From positions 1-39,417 of the forward strand of contig NWUY0304438601.1 of the NCBI GenBank assembly GCA_004151065.3: a stretch of 39,417 nt of DNA, given 5' to 3'. The stretch's first letter is position 1. The number at the start of each line of letters is the position of its first letter. Of this stretch, positions 1-9,222 are shown piece after piece. The notes under the pieces are model-generated. The model was not told where the DNA came from and did not search any database. It was given only the letters and a program-made list of their open reading frames with translations. The stretch comes from Larix sibirica. Taxonomy: Eukaryota; Streptophyta; Pinopsida; Pinales; Pinaceae. A program made the position numbers and the translations under genes.

Positions 1-180
1 GCTAGCACTAAAGCTCATAATGTTTTTCATGTCTCTTTACTTAAGAAATATGTACATGATCCTAACCATGTGATTAATTGGGATGTGATCCAGGTGGAAC
101 CCGAGGGAGAATTCCAAACCGATCCATTGCGCATCCTAGACAAGAAGGTAACATTGCTCCGGAATCGAGCCAATCTATAA
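1..180 (+). pseudogene. Ty3/gypsy integrase C-terminal fragment
   Basis: Frame 1 is open from the first base to a TAA at 178-180 and carries the C-terminal end of a plant Ty3/gypsy integrase. The peptide contains HNVFHVSLLKKYVHDPNHV, then WDVIQVEPEGEFQ, then PLRILDKKVTLLRNR. These are the hallmark blocks just before the chromodomain-like tail of gypsy polyproteins. The zinc-binding and DDE core lie, if anywhere, upstream of the window. The tail is lost: the frame stops where a QVKVQW-type block normally follows, and the DNA beyond has no gypsy similarity. In a live element this domain binds DNA and directs integration of the cDNA; this copy is a fragment. It lies on the same strand as the gag/RT ruin at 11966-13588 but upstream of it, so the two are not one element with a simple deletion. 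Recognition rests on motif memory, not a search. Confidence 0.85.
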
Positions 181-1262
181 AGTGGGGGAAGCCACTCCCT
201 TTCCCCCGGAGGGATAGGCCGGCCAATATAGAGATAAAAGAAAGTGTTTCCGTTCAGATTCTACGAATTTATACGCTTGTATATTCTGAATGTGGCTTGC
301 TTGCATAACTACTCTATTAATTACGGCCGCCCACCTAATTTCTGGCATGTGCTAATAAATCTAAGCAACAGGAAATAACTCACTCACTATAGATTGGGAA
401 GCACTATCAATGGATGGATCGATCGCAGTAACCCAAACAAATTGGTGATCGGGTGCCTAAATCAATCAAGGGTCTATATAAAGTTGTTCATTCAAAAGGC
501 AGGCTGGCTATTGGCTTGCTTCAGAACGAACCCGCATAACTCACCACTCACTGAACAGGAAGGTGTTTTGCTTTCCCAAGACTTCGTATGCTATTTTTAA
601 CCCATCTAATTTAACTTAGTTCGTTAGCGCATAAATAAATGTCTGTTTGTTGTGCTAGAGAATGCCTCCTTGGCTATACTTTCGCCTAATCTTTTTTACC
701 TTATTCCTCATCTGGGGCGTCTCTCGTATCCTCTGGGCTTATTATTCGTTCGTTAGATGGGCTGGAATTGGAAAGCAAGCGGTGGATGGAACATGGGGAT
801 CAATAAACGGCTGGAAGAAATATATGACACATATATTTACCACGCTTATTTTATTAAATACAATAAGCGATCTCCACTCCAAAGATTAGAAGCATTCTCC
901 TTTTCCGGTATCCAGGGGAAGAGGATTCCAGGGCGTCTCAGAGAATGAGTCTTTAGCTTCTCCATGCAATAATATAAAACTAATTGTAGTATTATCCGAC
1001 TATGAGTTCATTAAGTAGTACCTCCCTAATGAATTGCTCCCACACCCTGAGGCAGGTGGGCCCCCCTTTGTAGCCGAATAAATGCAGAAAAAAGTAGGCC
1101 CCATCCTGTGACAACAGACAAGCAGCCAGTGAAAAGAGTGTGTTACAAGCTGGAACCTCCTTTTCTTTGTGGACGACGAAATGCAACAGGTGAGGACCCC
1201 TGACCCGGACCACCCATCCCTGGACCTGGACCCATTCTTTGTGGCCGACCAACCGTTTTTGC
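181..1262. other. gene-free interval, no recognised content
   Basis: Open frames here are 90 codons or fewer (for example 992-1264 minus) and none has a recognisable motif. Two segments, about 285-385 and 500-560, share words such as TGGCTTGCTT, GCATAACTC and ACAGGAA in the same order, which suggests an old degenerate duplication. No RNA gene was seen. Confidence 0.5.
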
Positions 1263-1292
1263 AAGGACCTTAAAGGACCTTATAAGACCTTA
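1263..1292 (+). repeat. 10-nt tandem repeat, three copies
   Basis: AAGGACCTTA occurs at 1263-1272 and 1273-1282, and TAAGACCTTA follows at 1283-1292. The first two copies are identical. Confidence 0.9.
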
Positions 1293-1477
1293 TTGGATCC
1301 TTCTTATCGGCAACCACTTGATGGATCAATACAGCTTGAAGATAAATACAGCTTGAATAAGTAGTAAGACCTTTCGAGTCGCGTTCCAGACGTGTATGTT
1401 ATGTATACGAGCATGTTGCTTATTTCTTTTTTTAGTGTTTTCAGTTGTTCAATTGGGGATGCGGTTGAGGCATATAA

Positions 1478-1484
<7 letters not shown>

Positions 1485-1508
<24 letters not shown>
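1485..1508. repeat. (AT)12 microsatellite
   Basis: Twelve uninterrupted AT dinucleotides, preceded by an imperfect ATATAAATATATA stretch from about 1472. It lies in gene-free DNA. Confidence 0.95.
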
Positions 1509-2018
1509 TGGTTAAGACGAAGAAGTACAAATTAGGTAGGCTCTTTAGTATGAGTGAGGTAGGCGTAGACGAGGCACTAAGTAAGTACGGGACAAAGCAC
1601 TTTTATAAGTGAAATAAATGGATTTGGTTCAGCAAGCCGGGTAACCAAGTAGCAGTCCAGAGAGAGAGGCTAGGTGAAGCGCATAAGTAGCATAAATAGG
1701 GCTTTTCGTTGTGAAAGAAGAGGTAAGAAGGGAGGAATATAACCAAAAAGGCTTTCAATTTGGTTAGTGATGAGTAAACCAGAAACCAAATTGAAAATTT
1801 CATTTCTGGATGTTATGTTTTTAAATACCTAGATTATAGTGATTTCCTGGAAATGGGTTGAAGATTTATGTTGTTGCCAAGAGCTTTATATGCTAGTTAG
1901 TATAGTATGAATTGTGATTTGAGTAATTCAATTTGGCTGATCTTCACATCAGCACGAACTGATTACAAGTAGCATAATTAGGTTAGGCAAACAAGTTTCA
2001 TCATTCCAGAAGGTAGTT
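1509..2018. other. AT-rich gene-free interval
   Basis: No recognised feature. The open frame at 1603-1803 on the minus strand (66 codons) has no family motif. Confidence 0.45.
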
Positions 2019-2399
2019 ATGTTGAGGCGGGAGGACAGATGTAGGAGGGATTCAACATTTGAGCGTGGGTGTGCTTTGGACCAATGGTTGGAAAACACTT
2101 TCAAGTCTAAAGTAGAGTTTGGTTTTATTAACAGCAGTTGCACTTTTGGCATTTGTTGGAATGTTGGCTACTTGACTAACTGGGCATTACTAGGATTAGT
2201 CAATTTTGACAATGGGCTTGGATTTTCTCCAGTCAACTCATTAACTTTTAGGGCTGGGACACAGTTGAGTCAACTTGGAATATTGTTCATACACCCTTTA
2301 CATTGTTTTCTCGTAAAATACTTGGTAAAATTTTTACTAGTTTACTATACCCCTTTACTTAGTTTTCTCGAGTTTAACCTGCCTGAGTTTTTATTGTGA
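2019..2399 (+). other. 126-codon open frame, unrecognised
   Basis: ATG at 2019 to TGA at 2397. The first 25 residues are rich in Arg, Glu and Asp (MLRREDRCRRD). The rest is hydrophobic and aromatic, with a Phe/Leu-rich tail from about residue 95 that could pass for a membrane segment but also follows from the T-rich DNA. I recognise no domain. It is overlapped on the minus strand by a 67-codon frame at 1949-2152. The surrounding 1.8-2.9 kb tract is AT-rich and resembles decayed nuclear or transposon DNA rather than a mitochondrial gene. I treat it as a chance frame or a relic. Confidence 0.2.
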
Positions 2400-2423
2400 A
2401 GATTTTTTTAGGCTTGTGTCTGA

Positions 2424-2748
2424 ATGAGCTACCTTTTTTCAATAGAAGGAAACGCAGTTTATTGGACTAGAGATGCTGCAGCTGAGTACATACCAAAGTT
2501 GCTTCAATTTACCATATTATCAATGCAGATCCTGATGATTCTTTGTGGATGCAGAGTTATGGTAAAAAGTAACCAATTTAGAGAGGGTGAAAGAAGGAAA
2601 TGTTGGAGTCTTAGAAGTTGAATGATAGCGGGCACTAACATAGTTACGTATTCGTAGAATATTCCCCACTCAATGGACATCGAAATCGTTTTTGGATCAA
2701 GACTGAGTTCTCCTATTTATGCTGCATTGACGTGCTGAACATTCACCT
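2424..2748. other. gene-free interval, nuclear-like texture
   Basis: It contains a 65-codon frame (2424-2621 plus) without motifs. There is no RNA gene and no repeat that I can place. Confidence 0.4.
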
Positions 2749-3147
2749 TTGACTCTAGCAGTAGTGATTGTGAAACATGGTAGAGGCACGCAGTGGCTTA
2801 GCTCTGATGCAAATTCTGCTATACCCTATATTTCTAATAAAGGACAAAGGCTCCCACTCCTCAAATATTGTGATGCAAAAGAGATAATCCTTAAAAGCTT
2901 CTATCTCCTCACCTCAACGCCGGGTCTATCCGTTAGCTGCGGTTTCTTTTTCCGAGATTGGAGGGGAAGATCCGAGGCAGTGGGAAGTAGAAATAGAGGT
3001 TGGCTACCGGCATCTATCTATCTGTCCCTCCCAATATCAGCTGGGATAGCTACCGCAGCAAGGGACGACCAACTTCATAGCTCCTCAATCCGTGATAGAG
3101 AGGGAATTCAAAGCCACTTTTCCAAGGAAGTGTCACGTTCTTTGTGA
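2749..3147 (+). other. 132-codon open frame, non-ATG start
   Basis: The frame opens with TTG and ends at 3147. Residues 1-55 (TLAVVIVKHGRGTQWLSSD and onward) have a plausible mixed composition. The second half is Ser/Arg-rich and matches low-complexity plant mitochondrial spacer. The opening words vaguely recall an RNase H segment of a retroelement, but I cannot find the catalytic D-E-D pattern, so I do not assign it. A 68-codon minus-strand frame overlaps its end (3050-3256). It is likely a relic or chance frame. Confidence 0.2.
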
Positions 3148-3256
3148 TCTCTCCATACCAATAGGCAACTTTTATCGACCAATGCAAAAATGGATGTATT
3201 GGGGGACGGTTGAAAATGCATTCAGTATTTTGTCTTAGCTGTCTTCTATCGATCAA

Positions 3257-5570
3257 TTGATCTATCTGTTCCCTCTGCCACCCACCTCGTTCGATGCCGG
3301 TGATACCGGCTGCTCACAACCAACGAAAATGGGAGGAAAGATATAGTAGGATGGGCTGACCCGAGCTACTCAATGAACAAGAAAGCTTATCCGTTCTCTC
3401 CGTCCTCTCATGTCTCACCGGATCCTCTCTCCGAGAGGGTAGGAAAGGAATAGCAAGTATAGTTTATCATGCATCAATATGAGCTGATCTACGACCACCC
3501 TCAGTCCCTCCCATTCGTTCTCCCTTCGACATATCATTTTAGATGGGATGGCTTATCAGTGAATCTATAAATCCCTCCCCCAACAACCTTTTGTCAATTT
3601 TTGACCAACTTTATCTAACTATGTTTTTATTGCGGAGGAACAATAATTAAAGACTATAGGCTTCCCTTCCTAAAGACAAAATTGAGTTCTTGAATCCAGG
3701 ATAATTATGCCTCCGACCTCCTCAAAACGAGGACCCTGAGGGACTACTATTAGTAGTCGAGGGGAAGGTTTTGTTAAATAAGTTCCAAGGCGATTTGGTG
3801 CCTGGTCCAAATCTGTAGGCCATCAATCAAGATCTATCGAGATCAGCCACGTCCCCAGGAGCCTGGGAGCCCAGCCCCTTTTTCCCAGCTAAGCGATGAC
3901 TGGCATGAATGCAAATTGACTTTTTCCAAATAAATAGGCTTTCCATTTGAAATAGGACCTTTCCATTCTATTTAGAGAGAGATAAGATAGCCCCAACTAT
4001 ATATATTTATTTATTTGCTGGCCTAACCTAGCCTCATAACTCTCTGGACCAATGTACCTAATATAACATAAGTAATAGAACTACCACGGAAGGCAAGAGG
4101 AAAGCGAGTTGAAAGGAAGTCAATCCAGTAAAAAACCAACCATCAATCTATCCATTAGGAACTCAGTTTCACCCTTCCTCTTTCGTGGCTTAAATGGCTT
4201 TCCACCCCCGCACAGGGAGGATAAAGGGAAAAAAGCCGGCCTTACCTTACGGCGATGGAACCTGATTATCCCGTATCTACCTAGGTAGCCCACGGTGAGG
4301 AAAGAGAGAACGCAAAGCTATACTTTTAGGTATAAAAGGGAAGGAGGGGAAGTATTCATTTTCTTTCTCGGTAAGGTAAGGATGAGAACAAATCCCCAAT
4401 TGATAAGGTTCGGGCCCGGGCTGAGCAGAAAACAGTAAGCTCCAACCTTATATTTTGTTCCAACCCTAACACTACTGGTGCTTGACAATAAAGAAAGGTA
4501 TCACCAGCTCTTACTAATCCAAAGACCCAGGCAATTAATAGAGGCAAAATAGACAGACAGAAAATATATATAGGAAAGAGAGAGACACTCTACCCTTCCT
4601 TACTTTATAAATAAAAAGAAATAAAAAGAGATAGGCAAGGTTTAAGGTAACAATTATGTTTTTGAAGGGTTGTTACATATAATTCCCCGTCCTTTTATTC
4701 ATTGTGTAAGGTAGCCTTTCAGTCACGTATAAGTGGGTCTAGAAGCGATCAAGGTGTAGAGACGTTTGTATAAGCGCTGATCCTGCCCTTCCCAATAAAA
4801 ATATACAATATAAGCCGCACTGGCCCTTACCAATTTAATAGCTTTTATGTATCTTTGTATGAATACGAAACAGTAAGAAACCAGGCAGGAAATAGGCAGG
4901 AAAGAGCAAGGAAATCCAAACCCACATAAAGGGGAAGGATCGGCGAGTTCTCGGTCGGATTATTTGGCTTGTCTGGCTTGCTTAAGTCTAGAGTAAACTG
5001 GCTTTTTTCCATTTACTATTGCATTTTCTAATTTTTCATTTTCATTATTGTTTGGGTAGGTATTTTCATTTGAGGTGTTTATCGAGCATTTTTCATTTTA
5101 CATACATAGTTTTGGGTAATTCCCGAAGGTAATAAGTACTGTTCTTTTACCTGTCTTCATTCTTTGGACTGCCCAATAATACCAAGAGAGTAATATTTTT
5201 TCCTACCTATTATTACATCCTTGCTTATCCTATTCATTCCATCCTTACTTCTATTCTTTACTCCCAGTGGCTCCCTCTTGTACCTTACCCGGTGATGTCC
5301 CTTCCTCCTTATTACTTATCCTACCTAAAGCGGCTTATTATTTAAGGGGTCATGGCATCAGTGGTGGGTAGGACTTGTATCTTGGCTTTATCTCTTTAGT
5401 ATATGTAAATACTGTAACAAAGCACACACAAGCACGCTTCGCGTTATGAGTTCCGCTAAGGAAAGCTCCTGGGCTTCTCTTCGGGGATAAACTTAATAGC
5501 GTAGAGGTGTAGGCGCCTGTCCTTTTTAAGAGTATTTACGTATAATAATTAGTTTGTAAATGAAGTAAGC
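3257..5570. other. 2.3 kb gene-free interval
   Basis: Purine- and pyrimidine-rich runs (for example around 4300-4400 and 4560-4640), TATATATTTATTTATT near 3999 and a T-rich stretch near 5010-5110. The only open frame of note is 63 codons (4356-4547 minus). I see no gene or RNA. A repeat copy at 3729-3774 and a CGCTTCGC word near 5437 are listed elsewhere. Confidence 0.5.
3729..3774 (+). repeat. GAGGACCC...GAGGTTTT dispersed repeat, copy a
   Basis: It begins GAGGACCCTGAGGG and ends CGAGGGGAAGGTTTTG, matching the ends of the copies at 36412, 37795 and 38260. The middle differs: here it is a palindrome, GACTACTA at 3742-3749, one T, then TAGTAGTC at 3751-3758. Confidence 0.6.
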
Positions 5571-5745
5571 CAAGTCTCATCCAGCCTTGAACCTTGGAAC
5601 CTGGAACCTGGAACCTTGAGCCTCACCTCACACCCAACCCACCTCACCAAGTCCAACAGAGAGATCTTTGAACCTTTTGCCGAGAGCCTCTCACAGCCCA
5701 CCAAGTTAGTCCCACAGATGCCATTAGACGTCAAACAGTATATAT
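5571..5745 (+). repeat. AACCTTGG / CCAACAGA degenerate repeat, copy 1
   Basis: It opens with AAGCCAAGT and contains a 7-nt tandem: AACCTTGG at 5590-5597, AACCTGG at 5598-5604 and 5605-5611, AACCTTG at 5612-5618. It then carries CCAACAGAGAG, TTTGAACCTTTTGCC and CAGCCCACCAAGT. The same words (GAACCT, CCTTTTGCC, GCCCACCA, CAACAGAAGCC, AAGCCAAGTGAG) recur at 35085-35180 and 36135-36295. Confidence 0.6.
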
Positions 5746-6037
5746 AAATCCATAGACGTAAACCAGTCGTATAAATGCTAATTTAGTTAAGGCTGCATGG
5801 AACTTACTCTAAGGCTAGTATAAGACTAAAGGAAGTAGTAGAGCGGAAACAACTATAGTAGTTCTTACACTACCAGCAGGGGGTGGGATCAATATATATA
5901 TATTCTACCTCTATTGTGGAGATATATATAATAATGAAAATAGAATGTATATAACTTACCTTATTTATATTTTTTCCATTGTATTAGCGGAATAGCCTAG
6001 CGGATTATAGCGGAGTTTCCCATAGGCTAGGCATAGA

Positions 6038-6472
6038 CTAGCGGCTAAGTACCATAATATAGTGTGTCAACACCTGGCAATCATAGGAATTAGTTCCATG
6101 CCTCCTTTGAATCTGTTGTTCCAACTTGGATCGACTACCGGCATTACACCTGGCATGGCCTATCCATGTGGAGTAAATACTTTTTTTTATGACCTCTCCC
6201 GGGGAATTATTATGGGGTGCCATATATACAATCTCACACTGGGGATTACAACTCCGTGCCCTCTGGCCGCCGCCTATCCGATTCGGACCCATCAAAATTC
6301 GGTGGTGCCTAGAGCAAAAAGACAAATGAAAAGTTTTTTGCAAATATGTATTCACCAAACAAACCATGGTGGGGATATTTGCTATTCCAAGTAGTGTACG
6401 TAGGTAGGATAATGGTGCTACCTCAAGAGGTTGTGACTCAGATAGGGTCCCACCCCAACATGGTAGACCCAT
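6038..6472 (-). other. 144-codon open frame, antiparallel to a 110-codon frame
   Basis: ATG at 6472 reading leftward. This is the longest ATG-to-stop frame on the minus strand. It contains GPNRIGGGQRARSCNPQCE and a lysine/glutamine-rich end, and I recognise no family. The opposite strand is also open from 6062 to 6394 (110 codons, starting MCQHLAIIGIS). Long open frames on both strands mean at least one is a shadow, and I cannot tell which, if either, was coding. The C-terminal third contains Arg, Cys and His without a regular metal-binding spacing. No promoter or start context helps. The DNA is somewhat GC-richer than its flanks, so it may be an insert. Confidence 0.25.
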
Positions 6473-6479
6473 GGATCAC

Positions 6480-6779
6480 AGGGGGAAACCCCATACACAT
6501 GAATTGGTAGATTAATCTTAGCTCGGCTCTATTATTGTAGACATCCTCTGGTGGCTGCTTGGCTAATCAGCAAGGGGGATCCTCACATGGACAAGTGAAA
6601 CATAGATATTCGAGTTTGGTCGAGCCTCCCCTCTATTGACACTTCATCCTGACCCTTTTGTGTCTGTTCCCTCATTGGTGGATCACTTAGGAGTAATATA
6701 TCCCCATAGATGGTAACTAGTACCAATTATTATCTCATAGATTAGTAGGTCCAAGCCAGGAAGAGGTCTCAGCCAGGAT
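6480..6779. other. gene-free interval
   Basis: About 300 bases with no open frame, RNA or repeat that I can support. Confidence 0.4.
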
Positions 6780-7620
6780 CATTTCAATAAGCAGTAGGAG
6801 CAACACTAAACCTAGTATAAATTTCATAAGTTCCTAGAGCATTACCAGCTGACCCAGCATAACCAGTTTCACCAGCGCAAGCATCATTAGAAAGAATCCC
6901 CAGTAGCCAACAGCATCAGCTGAAGGAGCATAATTCCTAGCATTCCCAGGATAAATTCCAGCAGCCTCATCATTCTTTCCAGCATCACAACCAACAGTTC
7001 CAAGAGCATTTCCAGCAGCCCAAGCATCACCGGTTTTGAAGGAGCATCATTTTAATAAGTTTCAGGAGCTTTCCCCGAAGCATCACCAATTCCAAAAGTC
7101 TAAGCTGTTGTGAAGGAGCAGCCGTATCAGGGTCATTTGAAGAAGCAGTTCCCGGAGCATAACAAAAAGAATTCCCAACAGTTCCAGGATAATTCCCATC
7201 ATCAGTTGAACGGGCAGTTGAATCAGCAGTTCCGGCATCATAATTATTCCCATTAGCATTATTTCCAGCATCCCCAGCATAATACGAGAGAAAAGAAAGG
7301 ATATAGGGACCCTAATGATTTCCATAAGCATTATTTGAACCAGCATCGCCCAGCCCAAGCATAAAAAGCAATAAAATGACCAGGATAATGAAAAGAAGCA
7401 TAAGTTGAAACAGTTTACACGGGATTCCCATAAGCCCATATTTGGAGGGTCTCATAAGTAGGGCGGGCAAAGGATTTATACCATAAGCCTAAAAAACAGG
7501 ATCAATTCAATAAGCAGTTGAAGGAGCATAACCATCAGGCCAAGCCTCATTCCCAGCCTCAGTTCCAGGAAAAGTTTAAGCATAACCAGTTGAACTGACA
7601 TAATTTCATAGACCCGGGAT
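6780..7620 (-). repeat. degenerate tandem array A (Gly/Ala/Ser/Thr-type when read on minus)
   Basis: The plus strand is built from variants of AGCATTTCCAGCAGCC, CAGTTGAAGGAGCATAA and TTCCCAGGATAA. Read on the minus strand these become GGNTATGCT, CCTTCAACTGCT, GGAAATGCT and GGAACTGCT codon strings. From about 7285 to 7105 one frame is stop-free and contains YYAGDAGNNANGNNYDAG, then TADSTARSTDDGNYPGTVGN, then SFCYAPGTASSNDPDTAAPS. A second stretch around 7050-6890 has GDAWAAGNALGTVGCDAG and NARNYAPSADAVGYWG. Around 7590-7510 is SSTGYA and DGYAPSTAY. The neighbouring minus frame (7439-7083, 118 codons) is also open but reads as Leu/Met/Ile-rich peptide (for example IMLGMLEIMLMGIIMMPELL), because each GCT-GG and ATG-CTG unit is read out of phase. 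I regard both as consequences of a 3-nt-periodic repeat, not as a gene. No regular single unit length persists. Confidence 0.7.
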
Positions 7621-7712
7621 CAGATGAAACTACCAACTAGTTTACGTAACTGTTTCTTAGAACCTATTGCTTGGGTCAGGAATCGAAGTAGGGGAGGCAT
7701 GCTAGGAACCCT

Positions 7713-8021
7713 TTGATGAAGCGGTTGGGGTATTTACTTTACCCTTACTTATGCCGGAATCATAGGAGAGGGAGGAAGTGTTGCCCAACCCAGGACTTTT
7801 TATTAGAAGTAGCACCGGGGATGCATGGATTGGGATTCTTGCCTTACCCTTCTATGTACTACTGCCTGAAACCTGGGAGCATGACCCACCTCCAAGAACT
7901 AGACCTTCATCCGGAACTGGGTCTTGATTCAGAAATGAGTACACGGGATATTAGGTTTATTTTGCTTCTCCCACACCTTAAGGATATGGGACTAGATATG
8001 GAACACCGAGATAGACTATAG
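7713..8021 (+). other. 102-codon frame leading into array C
   Basis: ATG at 7713, stop TAG at 8019-8021. It contains leucine- and proline-rich stretches (LHPELGLDSEMSTRDIRF) and no family motif. Its frame is the same as that of the pentapeptide repeat that begins at 8046, separated by one stop codon, so it may be the eroded upstream part of the same array. Phrases such as SSTGDAW and PSSGTGS appear in another frame of this DNA, as in the other arrays. Confidence 0.25.
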
Positions 8022-8045
8022 ATAGGCAGGTATGTGCAAAATCCC

Positions 8046-8305
8046 GGAACATCACTTCTAGGAACATCAGTAGTCGGAACACCACTCGTAGGAACACTAC
8101 TTGTTGGAACAGATAGGGCTGCCGGGACAGAAGCTACTGAAGCTGCTACTCATCCTGGATCAACTGAATAACCAACTGACCTAGGCGCTGCTCCTGCCTT
8201 TGTATTAGCTTTTACTGCATCTAGCTTTGGATATGGCTCTCGATATTATGGGTATGGATCCGGGTATGGGTCAACTACTGGATCAACCGAAACTAGATCA
8301 TTAGC
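8046..8305 (+). repeat. array C: 15-nt tandem repeat plus Gly/Tyr/Ser-rich tail
   Basis: GGAACA starts at 8046, 8061, 8076, 8091 and 8106, an exact 15-nt period. The frame encodes GTSLL, GTSVV, GTPLV, GTLLV, GTDRA, then AGTEATEAATHPG, and stops with TGA at 8166-8168. One base out of phase the pattern resumes from 8161 as STE, a stop, then PTDLGAAPAFVLAFTASSFG and YGSRYYGYGSGYGSTT, ending at 8302-8304. The 15-nt unit is the most regular repeat in this part of the window. It looks like slippage-born repeat DNA with a triplet period, since no start codon in good context or longer gene surrounds it. Confidence 0.8.
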
Positions 8306-8309
8306 ATAA

Positions 8310-9187
8310 TCAATAGCTCCAATGGGTTAAGTGAGGGTGCGCAGCGGCGAATCAAATCCTAAAGGTGAAAATAAAAAGACTGAAAATAGGCGCGAAGCGA
8401 ATGTTACTTCGTTCTGTAGCAGTGTGTTCTGGTCTAATATGGCTCATATGGGGTAAAAAACTTACATTTGTAATTAGGGAACTGGCATACTTTGACCAAT
8501 CTCACATATTTTACCTTGTGAGTGAAGCATGCGTGGACTAATTAGTTAAGTGTTTGTTTATCATCCTTCCCACTCAACACAAGGATTTGCTTCAGGAAAA
8601 GACGCATTTGTGATAAGCTTTTTCAAATCAATGGACCAACCAAAAAAAACATGGATGGATTCAACAATGGGTTGTGTATTTAAGAAATGCTAAGGATTGA
8701 TCACCTCTTAAAATAATGGACAAGTTCAACGTAGATATGCAATATCATATATTGATGTATTTATTTATTGTTACAATGTAAAAGTGAAATGTATCTATGC
8801 GATTTTAATATGTTTGTTCAAACGTAAAACAAAGAGGCAAAAAGAAATAGGCACTAGTTGGAGGTAGAGATGATGTAGAGTCAAGGTTCAGAGATAAACG
8901 TGATGAATCGTAATCATGGGGGCGTATGATCCAGGGCTAAAATCATGGATGGGTATCGGCGTGAATAAGGAGCAACCACCTTGCTTGTATGCGGGGGATC
9001 TCCAACTTGGTGGCAGAGAGTACTGGCTATTTTTTTATCGCCCCACTTCAAACTATGTGTGCCGCTATAGAGAAAAGGTCACAAACTTAGTAGAATAACC
9101 ACTTCCTAACGCGGGATTCTAACTATTGGTAGAACCTCCCGGGGATTATACTTGCTATTGGCGACCTCCTGGCCCTAGGAAAAATTG
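8310..9187. other. gene-free interval
   Basis: AT-rich, with a nuclear-like texture around 8480-8900. It holds GCGAAGCG at 8393-8400 and one copy of the GACGTCTC-type dispersed repeat (8726-8757). The 60-codon frame at 8916-9098 has no motif. Confidence 0.45.
8726..8757 (+). repeat. ACGTCTC...ATATCATATATGA dispersed repeat
   Basis: It reads TCAACGTAGATATGC followed by AATATCATATATTGAT, a diverged copy of the family with core GACGTCTCTATGGCGATATC. A weaker partial copy follows near 8785 (GTGAAATGTATCTATGCGAT), resembling the copy at 29676. Confidence 0.5.
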
Positions 9188-9222
9188 ATGAAAGGGTATA
9201 GTTCATTACGAAAATCCATTTT
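9188..9222 (+). repeat. TTAAAGGATATAG dispersed repeat, copy 1
   Basis: It reads ATGAAAGGGTATAGTTCATT and then CGAAAATCCATTTT. It is one of four copies of a 35-40 nt repeat (others at 9467, 30517 and 36641). Confidence 0.7.

Noticed and set aside
2749-2920. Possible retroelement RNase H (TLAVVIVKHG)
   Set aside because: The catalytic acidic residues and the usual downstream block are missing; resemblance is limited to a few residues.
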